A stretch of 64,000 nt of DNA from Rosenbergiella collisarenosi. GTDB lineage: Bacteria; Pseudomonadota; Gammaproteobacteria; Enterobacterales; Enterobacteriaceae. The translations under genes and the position numbers were made by a program. The stretch lies in assembly GCF_018494085.1 (NCBI RefSeq), contig NZ_JABBFP010000002.1, forward strand, positions 519,858 through 583,857, given 5' to 3'. Positions 10,133-17,747 of this stretch are shown piece after piece (positions within the stretch are counted from its first letter, which is position 1; each line of letters starts with the position of its first letter). The notes beneath the pieces are model-generated. The model was not told the DNA's origin, searched no databases, and worked only from the letters and a program-made list of their open reading frames with translations.

Positions 10133-10540
10133 TCAAATCACACCATTATAACCATCCCAGTAAGTTTTAATCGCTGAATCAAGTAGCCGTTTCGCCTGAG
10201 AATCTGGATTGTTAGCATCATAGCTACGATTAATATAATTACTCTTTTGTGTTTTTGGGTTAAACACATCATCCTTTACAAATGAGGAAACCCGCTGATA
10301 AGCGTGATTCGTATCCATACCTTTTTGGCGATCTTTTTTACCTAAGTCGTAAAATTGCTGTAAAAATTTCTCTAATGAATATTGAGTATCAGTAATTAAA
10401 CTCCGGGTATTAACATCATGATTATCTGCTGCTAATTGCAACGATAAATGCCTAGCATTCTTACCAACTACTGAAGTGGGTGCACATCCGGATATCAAAG
10501 AAGAAGCAATGACCAAGGCAAAGAGACATTTAAATTTCAC
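10133..10540 (-). CDS. Small lipoprotein, possibly Exc2-like
   Basis: The product is 135 aa from a GTG with GGAG six bases upstream; an alternative GTG lies 12 bases earlier. It has a lipoprotein signal peptide ending in the lipobox LISGC (Cys at residue 19), so it is probably lipid-anchored. The mature part is polar, with FYDLGKKDRQKGM, QRVSSFVKD and the C-terminal TYWDGYNG. This pattern reminds me of proteins annotated as Exc2-family lipoproteins, but that assignment is from memory and weak. It stands alone in a degraded region. Function unknown. Confidence 0.65.
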   Translation of the reverse strand: MKFKCLFALVIASSLISGCAPTSVVGKNARHLSLQLAADNHDVNTRSLITDTQYSLEKFLQQFYDLGKKDRQKGMDTNHAYQRVSSFVKDDVFNPKTQKSNYINRSYDANNPDSQAKRLLDSAIKTYWDGYNGVI

Positions 10541-10552
10541 CAAAAACTCCAC

Positions 10553-11658
10553 TTAGTACTCTGATTTAATAAGCACTGACGTTATACCGCATTATAGGGG
10601 AGGAACAAAACTGCAATTTCACCTGATGAAACTTCTGCGCGGGGTATTCTTACCAGCCTGTGATACAGGCCGCGAAAGACTCCTGCGATCCAGAACAGGC
10701 GAAAACTACACCGCTGAAATCAAACTCACTCGAAACTCTTAATTTCATCACAAGGTGATGATCCTCTTCGATTTTTTCTTTCATAGATAACACAATGAAC
10801 ATTATCAACCAGTGAGCTCTTCCTCGTTATATTGACGGGGTATGGCTTACTCCCAGTACGACCAAAGAAAGTGCTGGTAAGTGGAAGCAGAACAAAATCC
10901 TGCACGCTTCTCTGTGGGTGAGACATCATTTCCGCGAGTACAGTGCCATCGCTACGGTATGCGCCATTGAGGATGTAGCGCCTGCAATCCAAGTGTTACG
11001 CTAAAATTAAGGAATAACATTTCAGTCGCGACTCACGTGATGAGTGCTCCTGCCTTTCGAGAGAGGTAAAAAAAAGCCGCAACAGAGTGCGGCGAAGTAT
11101 CAGGAATGGATGTTGTCAATACGAGGGTATTACTTATCAGAGTGTAAGGATTACGAAAGGTTCCAGTATTTCAGTAAAAAATATCTTCGCGTACTCACGT
11201 TATCGACCATACCCACAAAAAACCTATAAAAATCAAAAAACTAACGGTTTGTTTCTGGAAAATAAAAATTCTACTAGGAACTCAATACAAAAAAATCCCG
11301 CCGAAGCGGGACAAACAGGATAAAAAAACAGTTTTATTATTAGTGTTTACATTATACAGAGTTATTAATCTTTGGGATTAAAATTATTGATTGAATATTT
11401 TTATGGATAAAAGAGTGTTCAAGGTTTTTTCTTACTATCCGGCATAGGCTTTTCTAAGAAAAGCCATGACGTCATTAAAGCGGCCAATGCTCGTATGTAA
11501 CGACTTCGCATTGCTCCCCGTAAACTGTCCTAGCAATAGTGACATCTAGACCATTACCATTTTACTGCTTACTAATTCTACTATTGATATTATCAGCGGC
11601 TAAAAAGCTATGTCATCATGCCTTTCACATCTCCTATTGCTGATATAAAGGGATACGT
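10553..11658. other. About 1.1 kb without a confident gene
   Basis: The stretch between the lipoprotein and the SfnB-like gene holds only short open frames. The longest is 88 codons on the minus strand (10726-10992), which has no recognisable motif and no convincing ribosome site, so it is not called as a gene. The right half is AT-rich and contains a minus-strand terminator at 11289-11311, a TATAAT-like hexamer on the minus strand at about 11350-11357 and a perfect stem GGCTTTTC-3 nt-GAAAAGCC at about 11448-11466. It is probably a degraded island with small regulatory elements. Confidence 0.4.
11289..11311 (-). terminator. Rho-independent terminator, minus strand
   Basis: Read on the minus strand: TCCCGC, four-base loop, GCGGGA, then a run of seven T. 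No coding sequence lies directly upstream on this strand. A TATAAT-like hexamer about 45 bp upstream suggests a very short transcript ending here. The layout resembles the two terminators near 17.2 and 17.4 kb. Confidence 0.6.
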
Positions 11659-12924
11659 ATGACGACATTAGAAAAGGGCCTCGACCATCCGGATGTGAAG
11701 GTTAATTCCACCCAGGAATTCGCGCCACTCCCACGCTCTCTACATCCTGCGCATGTTATTCATAACGACGAAGAAGCCCTCGCGATAGCCGAGCAGCTTG
11801 CGCTCCAGTTTGCCGTCGATGCCGCTCGCCGTGATCGAGAGGGGCTATTACCGGTTAACGAATTAGAGCGTTTTTCTCAAAGTGGACTGTGGGCAATGAC
11901 CGTTCCTAAAGCCTATGGCGGTGCAGAGGTTTCTTACAAAACCGTAGCTAAGGTTATCGCCACGATTTCGGCGGCCGACTCGGCGTTAGGACAGATCCCG
12001 CAAAACCATCTAGCGGGTGTCGCACACCTAATCGCGGATGGGAGCGAGGCACAACGACAACGCTTTTTACCTGATGTCTTAGCGGGTACCCGCTGGGGGA
12101 ATGCGTTCTCTGAAAAAAACTCGAAAACAGTCGCTGACTTTCAAACCACATTACGGCCGTTAAACGGTCGTTACGTGGTACAGGGGGAGAAATTCTATGC
12201 AACTGGCGCGCTGCTTGCTCACCTCGTACACGCCGTCGCCGTCGATGAAGAGGGGAAGGCGCAATTAGTCCTTATTGAGCGTGATGCTCCGGGGCTTACG
12301 GTCATCAATAATTGGTCGAGTTTTGGTCAGCGGACCACAGCCTCTGGCACGGTTATTCTCGATAATGTTGTGGTGGAGAAAGAGCAGATAGTTCCCGCAT
12401 GGAAATCCTTCGAACAGCCAACCGCAGCCGGACCTATCTCACAAATTATTCAAGCGGCTGTGGACGCAGGAATAGCACGAGGTACGCTTAACGACACGCT
12501 GACATTTATCAAAGAAAAGTCCCGGCCTTGGATTGATAGCGGTAAAGAAACCGCCGCAGAAGATCCCTTTATTATTAGTGCGATCGGCGATCTCTCTATC
12601 CGCTTACACGCCGCAGAGGCGTTACTGTGGCAGGCGGGAGAGCTGATTGACCAGGCGATTGCCACACCGAGTGAAGAAACTGTGGCCGCCGCGACGGTAG
12701 CGACCGCAGAAGCGAAAGTTTTGACGACTGAGATCGCGATCAATAGCGGGAATAAGTTGTTTGAGCTAGCCGGAACCCGGTCGACCCTAAGCGAATACAA
12801 TCTAGACAGGCACTGGCGAAATGCTCGGACTCATACGCTACACGACCCAGTGCGTTGGAAATATTTTCACGTTGGTAATTACTACCTTAATCATGTCAAT
12901 CCCCCGCGTCACGCTTGGAGTTAA
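11659..12924 (+). CDS. SfnB-family acyl-CoA-dehydrogenase-like flavin oxidoreductase
   Basis: The 421-aa product has the acyl-CoA dehydrogenase fold. An N-terminal helical domain contains AMTVPKAYGGAEVS; the middle beta-domain has GNAFSEKNSK and RYVVQGEKFYATGALLAH; the C-terminal four-helix bundle includes SGNKLFELAGTRST and LDRHWRNARTHTLHDPVRWK. This is the pattern of the SfnB/DszC-like group, flavin-dependent enzymes tied to sulfur acquisition from sulfones and organosulfur compounds. The exact substrate is not readable. AAAGGGA lies 8 bases upstream of the ATG. No monooxygenase partner or transporter is adjacent, so its pathway role here is open. Confidence 0.8.
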   Translation: MTTLEKGLDHPDVKVNSTQEFAPLPRSLHPAHVIHNDEEALAIAEQLALQFAVDAARRDREGLLPVNELERFSQSGLWAMTVPKAYGGAEVSYKTVAKVIATISAADSALGQIPQNHLAGVAHLIADGSEAQRQRFLPDVLAGTRWGNAFSEKNSKTVADFQTTLRPLNGRYVVQGEKFYATGALLAHLVHAVAVDEEGKAQLVLIERDAPGLTVINNWSSFGQRTTASGTVILDNVVVEKEQIVPAWKSFEQPTAAGPISQIIQAAVDAGIARGTLNDTLTFIKEKSRPWIDSGKETAAEDPFIISAIGDLSIRLHAAEALLWQAGELIDQAIATPSEETVAAATVATAEAKVLTTEIAINSGNKLFELAGTRSTLSEYNLDRHWRNARTHTLHDPVRWKYFHVGNYYLNHVNPPRHAWS

Positions 12925-12972
12925 GGGGTTATATGCCAGATGGTAAGGACTTCTTTATTATAGTCGTTACGC

Positions 12973-13863
12973 TTACTCTAGCCTTAACGCTTGTATCAAT
13001 AGACGAAATGCCGTCGAGTTTTGGCGACGGCTAGGGTAGTAGAGATAGAAACCCGGGAAGAAGGGGGTGTAATCGCCAAGGAGTTGGACTAACTCGCCAC
13101 TCTCTAAGTACGGTTCCACCGCCTCTTTCAATACACAAGCTATGCCTAACCCCTTTATTGCGCTTCCGATAGCAAACATTCCATTATTACAGATGATAGA
13201 GCCAGGAACTTTAATCCTTAAAGCTTTCTCGCCATCTTTAAATTCCCACTGATAGATAGCGCCTGAAGTGATCATGCGTAAATTTATACAATTATGCGCG
13301 AGTAAATCTTGAGGATGAGTGGGAATACCTTTTGCGCTGAGATAGTGTGGTGAAGCGATGACGACCATCTGTGTCTCTTTCCCAATCTTGACGGCAATCA
13401 TATCTTTTTCGACTTGTTCGCCTAACCGGATCCCTGCATCGAAGCCTTCCGCGACGATATTAACCATACGCGATGTTGCATCGACTTCGATATTTATATC
13501 GGGATACTGGCTGATGAAGCGTTGTAACTTTGGGAGTAAAAAATAATTTGCAGCGAAGTCTGTTGCGGTAATGCGAATATTCCCCTTGGGGAGTTCGCGA
13601 TAATCATCAAGAGAGTTAAGTAAGCCTTCAATTTCTTGGATAGAGGGTAGTAACGTATCGAGAATACGCTGACCTGCCTCAGTACAGGTCACGCTTCGTG
13701 TTGTACGGTTAAGGAGCCTGACGCCGAGATTGCGTTCTAATTTGCGTAAGGTATGACTAATGGCGCTCTGCGAGAGATTTAACTTCGCCGCCGCCCGCGT
13801 AAAGCTTTGCTCTTGAGCCACGACCATGAATGTCATCAAATCGCTCATTTCTTCACGTTTCAC
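12973..13863 (-). CDS. LysR-family transcriptional regulator
   Basis: The product is 296 aa from GTG 13863; an ATG at 13848 would also fit and the earlier ATG at 13911 seems too long. The N-terminal winged helix-turn-helix (about 6-64) reads FTRAAAKLNLSQSAISHTLRKLE and LLNRTTRSVTCTEAG; the C-terminal part is a LysR substrate-binding fold of the CrgA/YafC-like subgroup. It is divergent from a destroyed MFS transporter at 14.1 kb, which was probably its target, and converges with the SfnB-like gene. It may now be an orphan regulator. Confidence 0.88.
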   Translation of the reverse strand: MKREEMSDLMTFMVVAQEQSFTRAAAKLNLSQSAISHTLRKLERNLGVRLLNRTTRSVTCTEAGQRILDTLLPSIQEIEGLLNSLDDYRELPKGNIRITATDFAANYFLLPKLQRFISQYPDINIEVDATSRMVNIVAEGFDAGIRLGEQVEKDMIAVKIGKETQMVVIASPHYLSAKGIPTHPQDLLAHNCINLRMITSGAIYQWEFKDGEKALRIKVPGSIICNNGMFAIGSAIKGLGIACVLKEAVEPYLESGELVQLLGDYTPFFPGFYLYYPSRRQNSTAFRLLIQALRLE

Positions 13864-14115
13864 AATTGATTTTTCTCCCCAAACAACCTTAGGTGAGATA
13901 ATAAATCTCAATTCATGAATTGTATAGATTTAAGATGAAAATGATTCATGAGCTTAATGATTTTAACCGGCTTAATCAGCTACCACAATTCGCCTATAGT
14001 AGACGACATTATCGGACCACCCGTTATCGTCTTGGGGATTCCCATTCACCATCACTCTCGTGATAAAGCAGTTTTAAGCTTCAGGCTTTATCTTTTTATT
14101 CAATAGGCTCTCACC

Positions 14116-14478
14116 ATGTCCGACGTTTTTACTAACAATAAAGTACGCCCGACACTTAACCTCACGTTGTTGTTGATAGTTACGCCATGGTTGTAATTGA
14201 TAACTCCGTCGTTATTACTGGATTGCCCAGTATTAAGCGTGAGTTGGGGTTCAGTGATATTGGACTGTCACGGGTTGCCAGTGCTTATACGTTGACCTTT
14301 GGGGGCTTCTTTCTTCCATTATTACGTTGGAATTAGCGTTAGGGTTGCGTCGACGGCACGTGAAACCTCCTTAACCGGTATTGAGTTATTGGTCGCACAG
14401 AATCATTGGGCTTTTATGGGCGGTACGGTTTTAGCGGGATTGGCCATCGTTGTCATCCTTACTGCTATTAAAAATTAG
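14116..14478 (+). pseudogene. Remnant of an MFS drug/proton antiporter (DHA2 type)
   Basis: The frame opening at ATG 14116 reads MSDVFTNNKVRPTLNLTLLL and hits TAA at 14194. The next frame continues with MVVIDNSVVITGLPSI, then FSDIGLSRVASAYTLTFGGF, the classic first helices of EmrB/QacA-type transporters. From about 14335 a third segment gives the last transmembrane part (ELLVAQNHWAFMGGTVLAG, ending AIKN at the TAG). One frameshift near 14185 and a large internal deletion near 14325 leave about 120 of the roughly 470 codons expected. It lies divergent from the LysR gene, a usual regulator-efflux pairing. Confidence 0.82.
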
Positions 14479-14526
14479 CAACATTATTCAGTACTCAATG
14501 TCTTGAGTCGATTATCGGAGAATTGA

Positions 14527-15519
14527 ATGAACTATATAAAATTAGGCAATACAGGTTTAGATATATCTAGAATAGGTCTAGGCATGATGAGTTTTGGTAA
14601 ACCGGGTAGTGAGAACGGATTATTTCCCTGGGCTAAGGATTTCGAGGAAGCTAAGCCTATTTTTAAACAGGCTATTGAGCTGGGGATTAATTATTTCGAT
14701 ACTGCAAATATTTACCAGTTAGGTACGAGTGAAGAGGTTACTGGCAAGCTTATCCATCATTTTGGACTTGACCGTGACGATATCGTTGTTGCCACTAAAG
14801 TAAAAATGGATATGCGTCCAGGACGACCCAACGGTGGGGGATTATCAAGAAAGGCGATCATCAGTGAGATTGATAAGTCCCTTAAGCGTTTGCAGCTTGA
14901 TTACGTCGATCTCTATACCATTCATCGTTTAGACCCCTTGACGCCGATGGAGGAGATCATGGAGGCCCTCCACGATGTGGTGAAAAGCGGAAAGGTACGA
15001 TATCTGGGTGCATCGAGTATGTTTGCCTGGCAATTTGAGCGTATGCAGAACCTTGCGGACAGGGAGGGATGGACAAAATTCGTTGCGATGCAAAACCACT
15101 ATAATTTAATTTACCGTGAAGAAGAGCGAGAAATGATCCCTCTTTGTGTGGATCGTCAAGTCGCAATTACGCCTTGGAGCCCACTTGCTGGGGGTCGTTT
15201 GGCTCATCCTTGGAATACAATCACTGATCGTGTACGCTGCGATGAGGTGTCCAAATGGGTATGGGACAGTACGAATGACCTTGATCAGGTCGTAATTAAT
15301 AATGTTGAGGCAATGGCAGCTGAGCGAGGGATTTCCATGGCGCAACTTTCACTTGCTTGGATGTTGAGTAAACCTGGTATCACTGCCCCTATTATCGGGA
15401 CAACGGCAGAACACCACATTGTTGAGGCGGTCGCCGCGTTAGCGATTACGCTTACCGAAGAAGAGATCACCCTGCTTGAAGCCCCCTACGTTACCCACCC
15501 AGTGCTCGGCATGATGTAA
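14527..15519 (+). CDS. Aldo/keto reductase
   Basis: The 330-aa product is an NADPH-dependent TIM-barrel oxidoreductase. The catalytic tetrad is visible: Asp58 (NYFDTANIY), Tyr63, Lys91 (VVATKVKM) and His133 (YTIHRLD). The cofactor end reads ITPWSPLAGGRL and ITAPIIGTTAEHH. It belongs to the YajO/YghZ-like group that reduces aldehydes and ketones; the natural substrate cannot be read. GGAG lies 7 bases before the ATG. It follows the broken MFS gene after 48 bp and may once have formed a unit with it. Confidence 0.9.
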   Translation: MNYIKLGNTGLDISRIGLGMMSFGKPGSENGLFPWAKDFEEAKPIFKQAIELGINYFDTANIYQLGTSEEVTGKLIHHFGLDRDDIVVATKVKMDMRPGRPNGGGLSRKAIISEIDKSLKRLQLDYVDLYTIHRLDPLTPMEEIMEALHDVVKSGKVRYLGASSMFAWQFERMQNLADREGWTKFVAMQNHYNLIYREEEREMIPLCVDRQVAITPWSPLAGGRLAHPWNTITDRVRCDEVSKWVWDSTNDLDQVVINNVEAMAAERGISMAQLSLAWMLSKPGITAPIIGTTAEHHIVEAVAALAITLTEEEITLLEAPYVTHPVLGMM

Positions 15520-15567
15520 GTCATGGGAAAAGACTCAGGCCATAAATCTGGCCTAAGTCTTAAGAGA

Positions 15568-16455
15568 CTATCGTTTAGCTTGATGTTCAACGCTAACCGA
15601 ATCGTCTTTCTGCCTATCCATACGGATTTGCGCGTGGCTGAGTAGAGCGAAAATAAAAGTCCCGCCGCAAATATTGCCTAAGAGAGTTGGCACAGCAAAG
15701 GGCCAGATAAACTCCTGCCATGGCAGTGCACCTGTAAATACGAGATAGAGGATCTCGATAGTACCGACGACGATATGGGTGGTATCGGCCACAGCAATCA
15801 ACCAGGTCATAAAGAGGATAACGAAAAATTTTGCATTACCTGCGGAGGGTAACATCCACACCATGGTGGCAACGATCCAGCCTGAAACAATAGCTTTTGC
15901 AAACATCTGAATAGGGCTATTTTCCATCACCTTCATACCGATATCGTGGAAAGCTTGCGTAATGGCAGGGTCGAAAATCGGCATATAGCCAAATGTCCAC
16001 GCCGCAATGGCTGTACCAATCAAGTTACCGAGTAATACGACGACCCATAGCCTTAATAGCAGTAGCAGGTTATTTATCGTCGGTTTTTGCATCACTGATA
16101 GAACGGGTGTGATGGTGTTCTCTGTAAAAAGCTGTTGGTGTGCCATGATCACGATCACGAAGCCAAAAGTGTAGCCAATACTCTCAATTAACAAACTTCC
16201 TGAGAAGTGTCCGAGTTCTGCGTGAAAGATACCCTTTGCCAGTAATGATGCGCTCATGGAGAGGCCAGCGGCTATCGCCGACCAAAGTAATGCCCAGACA
16301 TCTCGCTCCAGCTCTTTTTCTCCTTCATGGCGGATGAGTTCGTGAGTGGCCATCGCCTGCGACGGAAGATTCTCCTCATCAAGCTCAATCTCACCGCCTT
16401 GTTGTTTTTCTTCACTATCCACATCTTGAGGTGGGTTACCGCTGTGCTTAGTCAT
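15568..16455 (-). CDS. yfdC: Formate/nitrite transporter-family channel, YfdC-like
   Basis: The 295-aa product has a charged N-terminal cytoplasmic extension of about 60 residues followed by six membrane helices with FNT hallmarks: AAGLSMSASLLAKGIFHA, GNLIGTAIAA, AKAIVSGWIVATMVWML and the last-helix motif GNICGGTFIFALL. E. coli YfdC has the same acidic leader. The family moves small monovalent anions; the YfdC substrate is not established. Monocistronic, facing the aldo/keto reductase tail to tail. Confidence 0.87.
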   Translation of the reverse strand: MTKHSGNPPQDVDSEEKQQGGEIELDEENLPSQAMATHELIRHEGEKELERDVWALLWSAIAAGLSMSASLLAKGIFHAELGHFSGSLLIESIGYTFGFVIVIMAHQQLFTENTITPVLSVMQKPTINNLLLLLRLWVVVLLGNLIGTAIAAWTFGYMPIFDPAITQAFHDIGMKVMENSPIQMFAKAIVSGWIVATMVWMLPSAGNAKFFVILFMTWLIAVADTTHIVVGTIEILYLVFTGALPWQEFIWPFAVPTLLGNICGGTFIFALLSHAQIRMDRQKDDSVSVEHQAKR

Positions 16456-16720
16456 CCTTAATACCCTGAAAATAGTGTGTTATTTAAAGGTAGCAGCTAT
16501 TTGTCAAGATGCTTGATTGGAGACAAAAAGAAACGTCTTTCTTTAAGGAAGGTAAGAGTAGTATTAATGTATCTAAACGAGGACGAAAAGAGTGAACAAT
16601 TTCGCCGAGGCGACCTACTGAAAATAAAAGGGATTGACTAAGCGCTGATAGTCTAAGTGTTGAATAGCAGTGATAGGGTTTGAATTTGCACGCACAACGA
16701 CAAATACTTTTTTAAATCAA

Positions 16721-16894
16721 CTACTTTTCAGGGGTGGTTAGTCTAATCAACGCATCGCTGACGATGATAGCCGCGAGCGCCTGCAGGCGATCTTCAGATT
16801 GTTCGTCATAGATTCGATAGGAATAAAGTTCGATAATCTGCACGTCGACGATATCTATCTCGAAAAAAGAGCTTACTAATGCATTTTTTATCAT
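16721..16894 (-). CDS. Small protein of 57 aa, unknown function
   Basis: The reading frame starts at ATG 16894 with a strong ribosome site (AAGGGG, 7-base spacing) and ends at TAG. The product begins MIKNALVSSFFEIDIVDVQ and ends DALIRLTTPEK; it is acidic, with no signal peptide or clear membrane helix, and looks like a short helical cytoplasmic protein. I do not recognise the family. The good ribosome site and the even amino-acid composition argue for a real gene. Neighbours: yfdC downstream on the same strand (266-bp gap), a candidate sRNA on the other side. Confidence 0.5.
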   Translation of the reverse strand: MIKNALVSSFFEIDIVDVQIIELYSYRIYDEQSEDRLQALAAIIVSDALIRLTTPEK

Positions 16895-17112
16895 TAACTA
16901 TCCCCTTTAATTCCATTAACATCGTTGCTACCTCACACTAACTTACGCGAGTATCGAGTTATAGCCAACTTATTGTGAGAGCCGATAAATTAAAAGTATA
17001 GATTACCCTAGGTAAATTAAATGAGAAGTTAACCTCTCGCTACTCTCTTCTCGATTAATCAAAAGTAAGTGAATTAAAGATTGACCTATCGCAATAATAA
17101 GCTAGTTTTAAA

Positions 17113-17193
17113 GAGTGACGTCGCAGAATAGCCCAGTCTACTTCAACCCTCCCGTCACCCCATGACCACCTCGCCTCTGCGAGGTTTTTTTTT
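17113..17193 (+). ncRNA. Candidate trans-acting small RNA
   Basis: A TTGACC (17081-17086) and TAGTTT (17103-17108, 16-bp spacer) could drive a transcript from about 17114. It would start with GTGACG pairing perfectly with CGTCAC at 17153-17158, expose a C-rich single strand CCCTCCC (17147-17153) and end in a strong intrinsic terminator (CCTCGC, 4-nt loop, GCGAGG, nine T). A 5' stem, a C-rich seed able to pair with Shine-Dalgarno sequences and a U-tailed terminator is the form of Hfq-dependent sRNAs. There is no coding sequence upstream on this strand for the terminator to serve. No known sRNA name could be assigned. Confidence 0.55.
17168..17193 (+). terminator. Intrinsic terminator of the candidate sRNA
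   Basis: CCTCGC (17169-17174), loop CTCT, GCGAGG (17179-17184), then nine T (17185-17193). The terminator is clear even if the sRNA is not. Confidence 0.85.
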
Positions 17194-17234
17194 GCACTGG
17201 GTTTAGGGATCAGCTCATCCCTCAGGTTCAAGAT

Positions 17235-17257
17235 AAAAAAAACCCGCACTAGGCGGG
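17235..17257 (-). terminator. Rho-independent terminator, minus strand
   Basis: Read on the minus strand: CCCGC, five-base loop, GCGGG, then eight T. The 175 bp upstream (17258-17433) contain no ORF with a ribosome site but do contain an imperfect stem around 17308-17335, so a short untranslated RNA may end here. Confidence 0.65.
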
Positions 17258-17433
17258 AAATAGGAACATAACAGGATTTTGAATCACATACTGACAGCCT
17301 ACGGGGAGTAGCTGCTCTTCTCCAGATGGAAAGAGTATGTCTTCAGAAACTAAGCTTAGTCGCGTCTGACTAATGAGTGTGATGATTAGTGCTATAACTA
17401 AACGCCTATTACAACGACTCTTTATTTTTAGAT

Positions 17434-17458
17434 AAAAAAAACCCGCCAGGTGGCGGGT
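17434..17458 (-). terminator. Rho-independent terminator downstream of yoaK
   Basis: Read on the minus strand: CCCGCC, four-base loop, GGCGGG, then eight T. It lies about 100 bp downstream of the yoaK stop codon and is the likely end of that transcript. Confidence 0.8.
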
Positions 17459-17554
17459 AAAAATTTATTGCAGTTTTCAGGATGTAACAGCATTGAGGTG
17501 CTATAACTAATCAGACCGGCGATTAGAAAGTTAGTTCACCTATTTTCAAAAAAA

Positions 17555-17653
17555 TTATGAGCCGGGTAGGTAAGCACCACTGGCAATAAACCAAATGAGT
17601 AATGTTACTCCAGCAATAATAATGGCAACAGGAAACAGATAGCCTAATTTCAT
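17555..17653 (-). CDS. yoaK: YoaK-family small membrane protein (32 aa)
   Basis: A 33-codon frame with AAGGAA 9 bases upstream of ATG encodes a protein beginning MKLGYLFPVAIIIAG and ending ASGAYLPGS. One membrane helix covers residues 5-26. The pattern (short start, G-x-x-FPV, helix, Trp-Phe, Gly-Gly-Tyr-like end with Pro-Gly) matches E. coli YoaK, also 32 aa. YoaK is a detected inner-membrane microprotein of unknown function. The gene has its own terminator and lies downstream of ggt with a 94-bp gap. Confidence 0.8.
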   Translation of the reverse strand: MKLGYLFPVAIIIAGVTLLIWFIASGAYLPGS

Positions 17654-17747
17654 CGTTAGCAATTCCTTAGTGAACACAATGGCCATTATCCCAAGTTATT
17701 GCGCATAGACAATCCCTTAAGACAGTAATCGCCAAACACACGGCAAC

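Noticed and set aside
10726..10992. 88-aa minus-strand ORF beginning MDCRRYILNG
   Set aside because: No recognisable motif, poor start context and a degraded neighbourhood; left uncalled, although a remnant of a real gene is possible.
16981..16988. GCCGATAA resembling a sigma-28 -10 element
   Set aside because: No -35 similarity 11 bp upstream and no flagellar gene in reach.
17055..17249. 64-aa minus-strand ORF
   Set aside because: It runs through two opposite terminators and the candidate sRNA and has no plausible ribosome site.
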